64,000 nt of DNA from Gammaproteobacteria bacterium. GTDB taxonomy: Bacteria > Pseudomonadota > Gammaproteobacteria > Steroidobacterales > Foliamicaceae. This document shows, piece by piece, positions 1 to 8,583 of this stretch. Position numbers and translations under genes: made by a program. Each line of letters begins with the position of its first letter. The first letter of the stretch is position 1. The notes under the pieces were generated by a model. It made no database searches, was not told where the DNA came from, and was given only the letters and a program-made list of their open reading frames with translations. The DNA lies in the NCBI GenBank assembly GCA_009844425.1, contig VYBN01000019.1:57340-121339 (forward strand). The letters run 5' to 3'.

Positions 1-150
1 CGTCCCGCCTGAGCCCTCCCAACTAAGGCGGTCGGCAGGTACTCAAACCCTGCCGTCCCGCCTGAGCCCTCCCAACTAAGGCGGTCGGCAGGTACTCAAA
101 CCCTGCCGGCCCGCCTGGGCCCTCCCGGCAAGGCGGCCGGCAGGTTCTCA
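1..150. repeat. Tandem 53-base dyad repeat, about 2.8 copies
   Basis: Bases 1-53 and 54-106 are identical units, and 107-150 is a third, diverged unit. Each junction forms a hairpin: CCTGCCG plus CCGCCT on the left pairs with AGGCGG plus CGGCAGG on the right, with a loop of about 15 bases. In the third unit the unpaired T beside the stem has become C opposite a G, so pairing is kept despite divergence. The array ends 16 bases before the alcohol dehydrogenase start and may continue left of the window. It looks like a REP-type extragenic palindrome array; function unknown. Confidence 0.75.
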
Positions 151-165
151 TGCCACAATCGCGCC

Positions 166-1149
166 ATGCGCGCGATGATTCTCAGCCGTCCGCGCGGCGG
201 CCTGCATTCCGAAATACTGGACCTGCCGAAGCCTGCCGCAGGCGAGGTACGGGGCCGCGTTCTGGCCTGCGGCGTCTGCCGCACCGACCTGCACCTCGTC
301 GACGGCGAACGGCCCGATCCGAGTCTCCCGATCGTCCCGGGGCACGAGGCGGTAGCGATCGCCGAAGAAGTGGGAAGCGACGTCGAACGCATCCGGCCCG
401 GGCAGCGCTTTGGCGTGCCCTGGCTGGGTTGGACTTGCGGCAAGTGCCGTTACTGCGGAGAAGGCCGGGAAAACCTTTGCGGGAGCGCGCAGTTCACCGG
501 TTTTCACCGCCACGGCGGCTATGCGGAAGGCATCCTTGCCGATGCACGCTACTGCGTACCGATCCCGGAGAGTTACTCCGACGAACACGCCGCTCCGTTG
601 CTGTGCGCGGGCCTGATCGGCTATCGCAGCTGGAAGCTGGCCGGGCCGGTCGACCGCCTCGGGATTTACGGGTTCGGCGCGGCAGCCCACATCGTCGCCC
701 AGGTGGCGCTGGCGCAGAACCAGGAAGTCTATGCCTTTGTCCGTCCCGGAGACCGGCAGGGCGAGGCGTTCGCCCGCGAACTCGGTGCGGTCTGGGCCGG
801 ATCTTCGGACCGGCGCCCGCCACGGAAACTCGACGCGGCGCTGATCTTCGCGCCGGTGGGCGGCCTGGTTCCCGCGGCCCTGTCGGCGGTTCGCAAGGGC
901 GGAACCGTCGTGTGCGGCGGCATCCACATGAGCGAGATTCCGGCTTTCCCCTATGAGTTGCTATGGGGCGAGCGCGTGTTGCGCTCCGTGGCCAACCTGA
1001 CCCGCGCCGACGCCGATGAATTCATGTCGCTGGCCGCGGCGACGCCGATCAGCACGAGCGTCCGGAGCTATCCCCTCGCGGAGGCCAACACGGCCCTGGC
1101 GGACCTGCGCGCAGGCCATCTCAACGGCGCCGCGGTCCTCGTTCCCTAG
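166..1149 (+). CDS. Zinc-dependent alcohol dehydrogenase family protein
   Basis: This is a 327-residue medium-chain dehydrogenase/reductase expected to oxidise an alcohol with NAD(P). The catalytic zinc ligands C38, H60-E61 (in G-H-E) and C147 are present. The structural zinc set C91, C94, C97 and C105 is complete. A Rossmann-type glycine motif GFGAAAH lies at about 169-175. Length and motif order match the zinc-binding alcohol dehydrogenase group. The start is the ATG 16 bases after the repeat array; no strong ribosome binding site is visible. It stands alone and converges on the deacetylase gene. Substrate cannot be deduced. Confidence 0.85.
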   Translation: MRAMILSRPRGGLHSEILDLPKPAAGEVRGRVLACGVCRTDLHLVDGERPDPSLPIVPGHEAVAIAEEVGSDVERIRPGQRFGVPWLGWTCGKCRYCGEGRENLCGSAQFTGFHRHGGYAEGILADARYCVPIPESYSDEHAAPLLCAGLIGYRSWKLAGPVDRLGIYGFGAAAHIVAQVALAQNQEVYAFVRPGDRQGEAFARELGAVWAGSSDRRPPRKLDAALIFAPVGGLVPAALSAVRKGGTVVCGGIHMSEIPAFPYELLWGERVLRSVANLTRADADEFMSLAAATPISTSVRSYPLAEANTALADLRAGHLNGAAVLVP

Positions 1150-1186
1150 CGTCCTGACAAAACACCGGCGCCGCCTCCCGCGGCTT

Positions 1187-2047
1187 TCAGCCGGGCGGCG
1201 GGTGTGCCTCGCGCCAGGCCTCGGCGATCTGCAGTCGGGTGGCAAGCCATACGCCCGGCCGGGTCAGGGCGCGCGCCAGGAAGGAGTCGAAGGCCGCCGC
1301 CCGGCCGGGCCGGCCGGCGATGCGGGCGTGGATGCCCACCGACATCATCCTGGGCTCGGTGCGACTTTCCTCTAGCAGCCGGTCCAGGCTGTCGTTCAGG
1401 TAGTCCAGCCAAGCCCTCGCCGTGTAGGAGGGCGCGTTCCACATCTTCATGTCGTTGGTGTCCAGCGCATACGGCAACACCAGCATCGGCTGCGGTCCGT
1501 CAACGTCCCACCAGGGCAGGTCATCGCTGAAGTCGTCCATGTGATAGCCGTATCCCTCCTCGGAGAGAAGCCGTCGCGTGTTTTCCGTAAACAGGTAGCG
1601 CGACAGCCAGCCCTGCGGACGGCGCCCGACGGAGGACTCGATGCTGTCGGCGGCCTTGCGGACGAACTCGCGTTCCTCGGCTTCCTCCATACGGTGCTGG
1701 AAGGCCCACCGAAACCCGTGCGCGCAGACTTCATGATGACTTTGCGCAAGTCTTTCGGCGAGCCCCGGCGCGCGCTCGAGCGCCAGCGCCGCGGCCGCCA
1801 CCGTGCATGGGGCGCCGTAACGGTCCATGATGCCGAGAAGTCGGGGCGCTCCCGCCCGCACGCCGTACCGGTAGTTGCTTTCGTTGGGCAGGTTGCGGCT
1901 CGAGCCGCGCAACGCGATGCCGAGCTCATCCACGGGGTCCGGGCGCGGATCGCCGTCTTTGGGGCTGGCCTCGGCGCCCTCCTCGATGTTGAGCACTATC
2001 GACAGCGCCAGGCCGGCGCCGCCCGGCCAGCGAAAACCCGTATTCAT
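1187..2047 (-). CDS. Polysaccharide deacetylase family protein (PuuE-like)
   Basis: A 286-residue protein with the NodB/polysaccharide-deacetylase fold, closest in pattern to the PuuE allantoinase-like branch. The N-terminal FRWPGG-x-LALSIVLN-IEEG block (residues 5-24), the YGVRAG segment near 61 and the H110-GFRW motif are typical. Members hydrolyse C-N amide bonds using a metal. The ATG at 2047 is chosen because it gives the usual N-terminus and lies 17 bases after the upstream stop; the open frame continues further upstream into the crotonase gene. It is the last gene of a leftward group with the crotonase and the LON-domain gene. The true substrate is not shown by the sequence. Confidence 0.75.
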   Translation of the reverse strand: MNTGFRWPGGAGLALSIVLNIEEGAEASPKDGDPRPDPVDELGIALRGSSRNLPNESNYRYGVRAGAPRLLGIMDRYGAPCTVAAAALALERAPGLAERLAQSHHEVCAHGFRWAFQHRMEEAEEREFVRKAADSIESSVGRRPQGWLSRYLFTENTRRLLSEEGYGYHMDDFSDDLPWWDVDGPQPMLVLPYALDTNDMKMWNAPSYTARAWLDYLNDSLDRLLEESRTEPRMMSVGIHARIAGRPGRAAAFDSFLARALTRPGVWLATRLQIAEAWREAHPPPG

Positions 2048-2063
2048 GTCCCGCGCGACTCCT

Positions 2064-2840
2064 CTATGCCTTCTTGCCGGGGAAACTCCGCCGCACGGCT
2101 TCCCAGTGCGCGGGATCGGTCCAGGCATTGGCCATGTGTTGCTCTTCGGCCTCGGCCAGCGCCTCCTGCATGCTCCTGCGCATGACCACCGCCAGGGCTT
2201 TCTGCCCGCGCAGCACCGCGCGGCTGCGCGCCGTCATTGCAGCGCTCCAGGCCTGCGCCAGTTCGTCCACGTCCTGGCCTTCATCGGCCACCTCGTCTAT
2301 CAGACCCGCCTGAAGCGCTTCGCAGGCGCCCAGCCTCTTCGCCTTGAGCAGCATCATCATGCCTCTGGCGCTGCCGCAGCGCGCCAGGACGTCCGCGGCC
2401 CCGCCCCACGCGGTCATGAGGTTGAGACGCGCCTGCAGAAAGCCCAGTCGCGCATGTCTTGCGACCAGGCTGTAGTCGCAGGCCAGAGCCAGTTCGGCGC
2501 CGCCTCCCAGCGCGTCCCCGTTCAGCGCCGCGGCCACCGGCACCGGGAAATAGCGCACCGCATCGAGCGCCCGGCGCCCGATGCGGGAGATTTCGCGGGC
2601 GTCATCCAGCGACCGCATCGAGTCGAGTTCGTGCAGATCGCCCCCGGCGCAAAAGGACTTGTCGCCTTCGCCGGTGACGATTACGCACTTGAGCGCCGCG
2701 TCTTGTGCGTAGCTTTCGAGCGTTTCGCGCAATAGTTCCAGCAGCGCGAAGCTCAGTGCGTTGTGCTGCCGCGGGCGGTTGAGCGTGAGACGCAGCAGGC
2801 CGCCGTCGCGCTCTTCCACTTGCAGCATGTCGTTCGGCAT
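2064..2840 (-). CDS. Enoyl-CoA hydratase/isomerase family protein (crotonase fold)
   Basis: A 258-residue crotonase-fold protein. The CoA/oxyanion segment S-F-C-A-G-G-D-L (62-69) and the second oxyanion glycines in GDALGGGAE (108-116) are present. The region that in classical hydratases carries a catalytic Glu (usually P-E-x2-L-G) reads F-L-Q-A-R-L-N-L here and is followed by a WGG motif (145-147). That is reminiscent of decarboxylase-like members such as methylmalonyl/ethylmalonyl-CoA decarboxylases. So the fold is certain, but hydratase activity is doubtful. It lies 10 bases downstream of the LON-domain gene and 17 bases upstream of the deacetylase gene, probably one transcript. Confidence 0.85.
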   Translation of the reverse strand: MPNDMLQVEERDGGLLRLTLNRPRQHNALSFALLELLRETLESYAQDAALKCVIVTGEGDKSFCAGGDLHELDSMRSLDDAREISRIGRRALDAVRYFPVPVAAALNGDALGGGAELALACDYSLVARHARLGFLQARLNLMTAWGGAADVLARCGSARGMMMLLKAKRLGACEALQAGLIDEVADEGQDVDELAQAWSAAMTARSRAVLRGQKALAVVMRRSMQEALAEAEEQHMANAWTDPAHWEAVRRSFPGKKA

Positions 2841-2850
2841 TTCCGCGGGC

Positions 2851-3429
2851 CTAGCGGCTCAATCGCACCAGGGGGCGGAGATACCGCAGGCGCTCCAGCG
2901 GGTCCTCAAGCTCCAGGCAATGCTGCTTGTGCTCCAGGCCGATGGGCAGAATCTCGGCCAGCCGCAGACTGACCCAGCTGGCGTCGTCGAATCGCGTTTC
3001 GATGCCCTGGTAGAGCCGGTCGAGCTTCTGAATCAGGTGCTGCAGCGCGGAACTCATGGAAACGAACTCCGGCGGCAGGGGGACCTGGGGTTCCGGCGGC
3101 AGTTCCTCGATGTCGCCGACCCGCAATCCGTCGGGCTGCCGGGCCGTCGCGTGGAGCTGGAACCTGAGCGAGCCGATGGCCAGTATTCCCAGCAGGCCGC
3201 CGTCGCTCTGGAACCAGTCGGCGATGATTGCAAGCGTTCCGATTCTGCACAGCCCCGTTTCCGAAGGCGAGTCGCCGTTTTCCTCGATCCGGATCACGCC
3301 GAACGGTTCGTCGTCGCGCATGCACCTTCCGACCATGTCCACGTAGCGGGGCTCGAACACCCGCAAGGGCAGCGGGCCCTCCGGAAAAAGGACCGTGGGC
3401 AGGGGAAACAGTGGGGTGCCGGTGCGCAT
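2851..3429 (-). CDS. LON N-terminal (substrate-binding) domain protein
   Basis: A 192-residue protein made only of the domain found at the N-terminus of Lon protease, with no ATPase or protease domain. The opening L-F-P-L-P-x-V-L-F-P-E-G-P-L-P-L-R-V-F-E-P-R-Y pattern (7-29) is diagnostic, and a helical C-terminal part follows. Stand-alone proteins of this type are common and their role is poorly known; substrate recruitment for proteolysis is a guess. It is the first gene of the leftward group ending at 1187. Confidence 0.85.
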   Translation of the reverse strand: MRTGTPLFPLPTVLFPEGPLPLRVFEPRYVDMVGRCMRDDEPFGVIRIEENGDSPSETGLCRIGTLAIIADWFQSDGGLLGILAIGSLRFQLHATARQPDGLRVGDIEELPPEPQVPLPPEFVSMSSALQHLIQKLDRLYQGIETRFDDASWVSLRLAEILPIGLEHKQHCLELEDPLERLRYLRPLVRLSR

Positions 3430-3620
3430 GCGCCAATAATATGCCGACCGGCTCCGGAAACACCCGTTCGGCGTTTATCGGAAACCGCCTGCGTGATAAA
3501 CTTCCGGCCTTTCGTGGAAGCTTCCGGCGGCCAGTTCAAACCGCCTTGACTCAGGTCCTGATCCGTCACCGCTTTGCCATCCAGCCTTTCCCTCTCCCGG
3601 CCGCTACGAAGGAGCATTTC

Positions 3621-4172
3621 ATGCTGATGGGCCCGCCTCCCTGCGATTTCGGCGCCCCCGCGCCGCGTTTCAACCTGCCGGACCCGTCCGGGCGCGAGTT
3701 CAGTCTTGAGGACTGCGCCGGCGAGAACGGCACGCTGGTGATGTTCATCTGCAATCATTGCCCCTACGTGCAGGCCATCCTCGGCAAACTGTCGCGCGAC
3801 ACCGCCGAGTTGCGCGAGCATGGCATCGGCAGCGTCGCGATCATGCCCAATGACGTGGTTCGCTATCCGGCGGATTCGCCGCCGCGAATGGCCGCCCTGG
3901 CCGAGCAGGCCGGCTTCGAGTTCCCGTACCTGTATGACGAATCGCAGGAAGTGGCGGGCAGCTACGGCGCGGTCTGCACGCCGGACTTCTTCGGTTACAA
4001 CGCCGATCTTGAACTGCAGTACCGCGGGCGGCTGGATTCCAGCACGTCGTGCGCCGCGCCACCGGACACGCCGCGCGAACTGTTCGACGCCATGGTCCGG
4101 ATCGCAAGGACGGGACAAGGCCCGCGCAGCCAGAATTCCAGCCAGGGCTGCTCCATCAAGTGGCGCAGCTAG
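3621..4172 (+). CDS. Thioredoxin-like/redoxin family protein
   Basis: A 183-residue cytoplasmic redoxin of the AhpC/TSA-like thioredoxin superfamily. The redox-active segment is FICNHCPYVQ with Cys44 and Cys47 (C-N-H-C), as in a common group of thioredoxin-family proteins of unknown substrate. A conserved VCTPDFF loop and a C-terminal cysteine (QGCSIKWRS) follow. The ATG at 3621 has a clear AAGGAG six bases upstream, so longer in-frame upstream sequence is not used. Its stop codon overlaps the proposed GTG start of transketolase by one base, suggesting translational coupling. Confidence 0.85.
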   Translation: MLMGPPPCDFGAPAPRFNLPDPSGREFSLEDCAGENGTLVMFICNHCPYVQAILGKLSRDTAELREHGIGSVAIMPNDVVRYPADSPPRMAALAEQAGFEFPYLYDESQEVAGSYGAVCTPDFFGYNADLELQYRGRLDSSTSCAAPPDTPRELFDAMVRIARTGQGPRSQNSSQGCSIKWRS

Positions 4173-6199
4173 TGTCGCCCGGCGCGCGCCGGGCGCGCGC
4201 CAACGCCCTGCGCGCGCTGGCCATGGACGCCGTGCAGCGCGCCAACTCCGGCCATCCCGGCATGCCCATGGGCATGGCGGACATTGCGGAGTTGCTGTAC
4301 TCGGACTACCTGAAGGTGGCGCCGAGGCAGCCTCACTGGGTGGACCGCGACCGGCTGGTACTGTCCAACGGGCACGGTTCCATGCTTTTGTACGGCGCCG
4401 CGCACCTGGCCGGCTACGCCCTGGACATCGACCAGCTCAAGGCCTTCCGGCAGCTTGGCTCGCACACGGCCGGCCACCCGGAACTCAACGTCGAGATCGG
4501 CATCGAGACCACGACGGGGCCACTGGGTCAGGGCCTGGCCAACGCGGTGGGAATGGCGCTTGCCGAACGGTTGCTGGCATCCGAATTCAACCGCCCGGAG
4601 CATGAAATCGTCGACCACAGGACCTGGGTTCTGCTGGGCGACGGCTGCCTGATGGAAGGCATATCGCACGAGGCCTGTTCGCTGGCGGGCGTGCTGGGCC
4701 TGGGCAAGCTGATCTGCATCTACGACGACAACGGCATTTCGATCGACGGGGAAGTCGGCGCGTGGTTCCGCGACGATACGCCCGGCAGGTTCGAGGCCTA
4801 CGGCTGGCACGTGGTTCGCGATGTCGACGGCCATGATCCGGAGGCCCTGCGCGAGGCGCTGGACCAGGCCTGTGCGGACGCGAACCGGCCCAGCCTGGTG
4901 TGCGCCCGGACCGTTATCGGTTTCGGGGCGCCCAACAAGCAGGGCACGGCGGATACGCATGGCGCACCGCTGGGGGAGGCCGAGATCGAGGCCGCGCGCA
5001 AGGAGCTGAACTGGCCACATGCGCCGTTCGAGGTGCCGGACGGCATCCGCCGCGGCTGGGACATCCGCGATCGTGGCGAGCGGCAGGTGGATGAATGGAA
5101 CGAGAAATTTGCCGCCTATCGCGCGGCGTTTCCGCCGGAGGCCGCGGACTTCGAGCGGCGCATGGACGGCCGGTTGCCGGAAGACTGGCAGGCGTCGGCG
5201 GAACGGGCGATCGGGAACATCGCGGCGGAGCACAAGACCCAGGCCACGCGCAAGGCGTCGCTGGGGGCCCTGGAGGCGTTCGCGCCGATGCTGCCGGAAC
5301 TGGTGGGCGGCTCGGCGGATCTGACCGGGTCGAACTGCACGCGCCATTCCGGGTCCGTGGACATCACGGGCGAAGGCGGCGGCAACTACGTCTACTTCGG
5401 CGTTCGCGAGTTCGCCATGGGCGCCATGCTCAACGGCCTGGCGCTGCACGGCGGCTTCATTCCGTACGGCGGCACCTTCCTCACGTTTTCCGATTACCAG
5501 CGCAACGCCATCCGCATGGCGGCGCTGATGCGCCAGCCCTGCATATTCGTTTTCACGCACGATTCGATCGGCCTGGGTGAAGACGGTCCGACGCACCAGC
5601 CGATCGAGCACCTGGAATCGCTGCGCATCATTCCCAACATGCGCGTATGGCGGCCGTGCGACTCGGTCGAGACGGCGGTGGCCTGGCGCGCGGCGATCGA
5701 GCGCCGCGACGGCCCCACGAGCCTGGTGCTTACGCGCCAGGGGCTGCCGGCCCAGAAGCGCAGCGACGAGCAGCTGGCCCAGGTGGCCCGCGGCGGCTAC
5801 GTGCTGCAGCGGGAAGCGGCGCCCGCGCCCGACGTGCTGCTGATCGCGACCGGCTCGGAAGTGCAGCTGGCGATGGCCGCGGCCGCCGAACTTCAGGGCG
5901 AGGGCATTGCCGCGCGGGTGGTTTCCATGCCCTGCGTATACGTTTTCATGCAGCAGGAGCCCGGCTACCGCGAGTCGGTGCTGCCGGAAGGCGTGAAGGC
6001 GCGGGTGGCGATCGAAGCGGGCGTTCCCCGAGGCTGGCCCGGCATAACCGGCCCCAATGGGCGCGTGCTGGGAATTAGCCGATACGGCGCATCGGCGCCG
6101 GGCGGCGAGTTGTTCGAACACTTTGGATTCACCGCGGAAGCGGTGGCGGCATTGGCCCGCGAGTCCGTCGCCGAAGTGCGCGGACTTGCTTCAAGTTGA
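4172..6199 (+). CDS. tkt: Transketolase
   Basis: Thiamine-diphosphate enzyme of the pentose phosphate pathway, moving two-carbon units between sugar phosphates. The 675 residues (E. coli TktA has 663) start with ...NALRALAMDAVQ-x-ANSGHPG, the canonical N-terminus with H28. Further motifs are LSNGHGSMLLY, G-H-P-E with TTTGPLGQG, and the cofactor/metal site GDGCLMEG at 156-163. The C-terminal half has GGSADLTGSN, REFAMGA and TDSIGLGEDGPTHQP-like segments. GTG 4172 is preferred because it abuts the upstream stop and gives the right length; GTG 4160 is an alternative. It heads the run tkt-gap-pgk. Confidence 0.97.
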   Translation: MSPGARRARANALRALAMDAVQRANSGHPGMPMGMADIAELLYSDYLKVAPRQPHWVDRDRLVLSNGHGSMLLYGAAHLAGYALDIDQLKAFRQLGSHTAGHPELNVEIGIETTTGPLGQGLANAVGMALAERLLASEFNRPEHEIVDHRTWVLLGDGCLMEGISHEACSLAGVLGLGKLICIYDDNGISIDGEVGAWFRDDTPGRFEAYGWHVVRDVDGHDPEALREALDQACADANRPSLVCARTVIGFGAPNKQGTADTHGAPLGEAEIEAARKELNWPHAPFEVPDGIRRGWDIRDRGERQVDEWNEKFAAYRAAFPPEAADFERRMDGRLPEDWQASAERAIGNIAAEHKTQATRKASLGALEAFAPMLPELVGGSADLTGSNCTRHSGSVDITGEGGGNYVYFGVREFAMGAMLNGLALHGGFIPYGGTFLTFSDYQRNAIRMAALMRQPCIFVFTHDSIGLGEDGPTHQPIEHLESLRIIPNMRVWRPCDSVETAVAWRAAIERRDGPTSLVLTRQGLPAQKRSDEQLAQVARGGYVLQREAAPAPDVLLIATGSEVQLAMAAAAELQGEGIAARVVSMPCVYVFMQQEPGYRESVLPEGVKARVAIEAGVPRGWPGITGPNGRVLGISRYGASAPGGELFEHFGFTAEAVAALARESVAEVRGLASS

Positions 6200-6208
6200 G
6201 GTAGGGAA

Positions 6209-7222
6209 GTGGCGGCAAGAATAGCAATCAACGGGTATGGTCGAATCGGGCGCTGCGTCCTCCGCGCGCTCTACGAAGAAGGGAAGCGCGACGCGGTACA
6301 GATCGTCGCCATCAATGACCTGGGCGATACACACACCAACGCGCACCTGACGCGTTACGACACCGCTCACGGGCGCTTCGGCGCCGAGGTCGCGATGGAC
6401 GGCGACGATCTGCTGGTGGAAGGAGACCGCATCCGGGTGCTGGCGGAGCGCGATCCGGCGCAGTTGCCCTGGGCGGAGCTGGGCGTGGACGTGGTGCTGG
6501 AATGCACCGGACTGTTCCGCTCGCGCGACAGGGCCGGAATGCACCTGAGCGCTGGAGCCGGACGGGTGGTGATATCCGCTCCGGCGGGCAGGGACGTGGA
6601 CGCCACGGTGGTTTACGGCGTCAATCACCAGGTGCTGCGATCGAGCCACACGATCGTTTCCAATGCTTCCTGCACCACCAACTGCCTTGCGCCCATGGCC
6701 AAGGTGCTGCACGCGGCGGTGGGCATCGAGCAGGGCATCATGAACACCATCCACAGCTACACCAACGACCAGGTCCTGACCGACGTCTACCACAAGGACC
6801 TGCGGCGCGCCCGGTCGGCGACCCAGTCGATGATTCCGACCAAGACCGGGGCCGCAGCCGCCGTGGGGCTGGTGTTGCCGGAACTGGACGGCCGGCTGGA
6901 CGGCTTTTCGGTACGCGTGCCCACGATCAACGTTTCCCTGGTCGATCTCACGTTCCGCGCCTCGCGGGCTACCACGGTGGATGAAATCGACGCCGCCATG
7001 AAGGCGGCCGCCGACGGCGAGTTGAGCGGCGTGCTCGCCTTCAGCGACGAGCCCCTGGTTTCCACCGATTTCAACCACTGCCCCTATTCGTCGGTCTACG
7101 ACGCCGGCATGACCAAGGTGCTGGGCGATGACCTGGTCAAGGTGTGCTCGTGGTACGACAACGAATGGGGATTCGCCAACCGCATGCTGGACACCACGCT
7201 GGCCTTGCTCGAAGCGCCCTGA
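6209..7222 (+). CDS. gap: Type I glyceraldehyde-3-phosphate dehydrogenase
   Basis: Converts glyceraldehyde 3-phosphate, phosphate and NAD to 1,3-bisphosphoglycerate. The 337 residues show the dinucleotide-binding INGYGRIGR start, catalytic SNASCTTNC with Cys155, and general-base His182 in [10 protein letters not shown]. The S-loop region has [13 protein letters not shown], and WYDNEWG lies near the C-terminus. The motif after Cys155 (LAPMAKV) fits GAPDH rather than erythrose-4-phosphate dehydrogenase. The start is GTG at 6209, nine bases after the tkt stop, with a purine-rich GAGGTAG just upstream. The stop overlaps the pgk start by one base (TGATG). Confidence 0.96.
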   Translation: MAARIAINGYGRIGRCVLRALYEEGKRDAVQIVAINDLGDTHTNAHLTRYDTAHGRFGAEVAMDGDDLLVEGDRIRVLAERDPAQLPWAELGVDVVLECTGLFRSRDRAGMHLSAGAGRVVISAPAGRDVDATVVYGVNHQVLRSSHTIVSNASCTTNCLAPMAKVLHAAVGIEQGIMNTIHSYTNDQVLTDVYHKDLRRARSATQSMIPTKTGAAAAVGLVLPELDGRLDGFSVRVPTINVSLVDLTFRASRATTVDEIDAAMKAAADGELSGVLAFSDEPLVSTDFNHCPYSSVYDAGMTKVLGDDLVKVCSWYDNEWGFANRMLDTTLALLEAP

Positions 7223-8379
7223 TGGAGCTACCCGCGCTGAGTTCCGCCGTCGTCACCGGACGGCGGGTCATGATTCGCGCGGATCTGAACGTCCCGATCG
7301 AAAAGGGCCGGGTTGCCAACGATCAGCGCATACGGGCGGCGCTGCCGGCAATCCGCCATTGCCTTGATCGCGATGCGGCGGTGATCGTGCTTTCGCACCT
7401 GGGGCGCCCGGCGGAAGGGTCGTTCGATGCCCGGTATTCGCTGGCCCCCGTCGCCGAGGCGCTGAGCCGCGCCCTGGGTCGGCCCGTGCCGCTCCGGCGC
7501 GACTGGCTGGACGGCGTGGACGTTTCCGGCGGACAGGCGGTACTGTGCGAGAACGTGCGCTTCAACGCCGGGGAGAAGGACAACTCCCCGGAACTCGGAA
7601 AGCGCATGGCGGCGCTGTGCGACCTGTTCGTAATGGATGCCTTCGGCAGTGCCCACAGGGCCCAGGCCAGCGTTCACGCAGTTGCGCGGGCAGCGCCGGA
7701 GGCCTGCGCGGGGCCGCTGCTGCTGGCCGAACTGAGGGCGTTGCAGGCGGCGTTTTCGGATCCTCCCCGGCCGCTGACGGCCATCGCCGGCGGCGCCAAG
7801 ATCTCCGGCAAGCTCGGCGTGCTGCGGTCGCTGGTCTCGCGGGCGGACGCGCTGATCCCGGGCGGCGGAATCGCCAATACCCTGCTGGGCGCGGCCGGCG
7901 TGGAGCTGGGGGCGTCGCTTGCCGAGCCGGAAATGTTTACCGACGCGCGGCAGGTGCTGTCTGGCCGCGCCGAGGTGCTGTTGCCGGTGGACGCCGTGCT
8001 GGCGCCTTCGCCGGACACGCCCGGTCACGCCCGCATCGCGCCGGTCGAAGATGTAAGGCCGGAGGAAATGATCCTGGACATCGGGCCGCGAACGGCGGCG
8101 CTTTATGCAAAGGCGATTGCCGACGCCGGCGCCGTCGTCTGGAACGGCCCGCTCGGGCTGTTCGAGGTCGAGGCATTTGCCGGCGGCACCCGCAAGGTGG
8201 CGGAAGCGGTGGCCGCCAGTCCCGCATTCCGCGTTGCCGGGGGAGGCGACACCTTGCGCGCCCTGGACGAGTTCGGGTTGGCTTCGGAACTCGATCATCT
8301 GTGCACGGGCGGCGGCGCGATGCTGGCCTGGCTCGAGGGGCGCGAACTGCCCGGCATATCCGTCCTCCAGACGCGCTGA
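7222..8379 (+). CDS. pgk: Phosphoglycerate kinase
   Basis: Transfers phosphate from 1,3-bisphosphoglycerate to ADP. It has 385 residues, near the usual 387. Typical motifs are RADLNVP near the N-terminus, SHLGRP, the nucleotide-domain GGAKISGKLGVL, WNGPLGLFE, and the C-terminal GGGDT. The ATG at 7222 overlaps the gap stop by one base, so gap and pgk are probably translated together. A long-armed hairpin element follows within 40 bases of the stop and separates this transcript from pyk. Confidence 0.97.
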   Translation: MELPALSSAVVTGRRVMIRADLNVPIEKGRVANDQRIRAALPAIRHCLDRDAAVIVLSHLGRPAEGSFDARYSLAPVAEALSRALGRPVPLRRDWLDGVDVSGGQAVLCENVRFNAGEKDNSPELGKRMAALCDLFVMDAFGSAHRAQASVHAVARAAPEACAGPLLLAELRALQAAFSDPPRPLTAIAGGAKISGKLGVLRSLVSRADALIPGGGIANTLLGAAGVELGASLAEPEMFTDARQVLSGRAEVLLPVDAVLAPSPDTPGHARIAPVEDVRPEEMILDIGPRTAALYAKAIADAGAVVWNGPLGLFEVEAFAGGTRKVAEAVAASPAFRVAGGGDTLRALDEFGLASELDHLCTGGGAMLAWLEGRELPGISVLQTR

Positions 8380-8415
8380 CGCCTTTCCTTCGCGCTCCTC
8401 GTTCGTGCTTCCTCG

Positions 8416-8513
8416 CCCTTCTTTCGTCCCCCTCCTCGTTGGAGACGCCATCCTGGCTCGATTCTCGCTGTCCCTGCTTCAACGCTCCCACGAGGAGGGG
8501 GACGAAAGAAGGG
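8416..8513 (-). repeat. Long-armed hairpin element (member D of a four-member family)
   Basis: Arms 8416-8439 and 8490-8513 are perfectly complementary over 24 bases and enclose a 50-base loop. Read on the minus strand, the loop contains GCAGGGACAGC, GAGCCAGGATGG and GCGTCTCC. These match the loop cores of the elements at 14581, 20351 and 22085, although the arms are unrelated in sequence. A third, partly complementary copy of the left arm sits at about 8532-8556, so alternative pairings exist. It lies between pgk and pyk and could act as a transcription stop or RNA-stability element. Confidence 0.7.
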
Positions 8514-8583
8514 CTTCAGCAGGCGCGGTAAGGGGGCGAACGAAGGGCGAGGAAGCAGGACACGCCTGTATGATGCAGCGTTG

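Noticed and set aside
1..150. CRISPR array
   Set aside because: Units are contiguous and internally palindromic, with no unique spacers.
4169..6121. Long open frame on the minus strand opposite transketolase (650 codons)
   Set aside because: Its translation has no protein motifs and lies fully opposite the certain tkt gene; it is a by-product of high GC.
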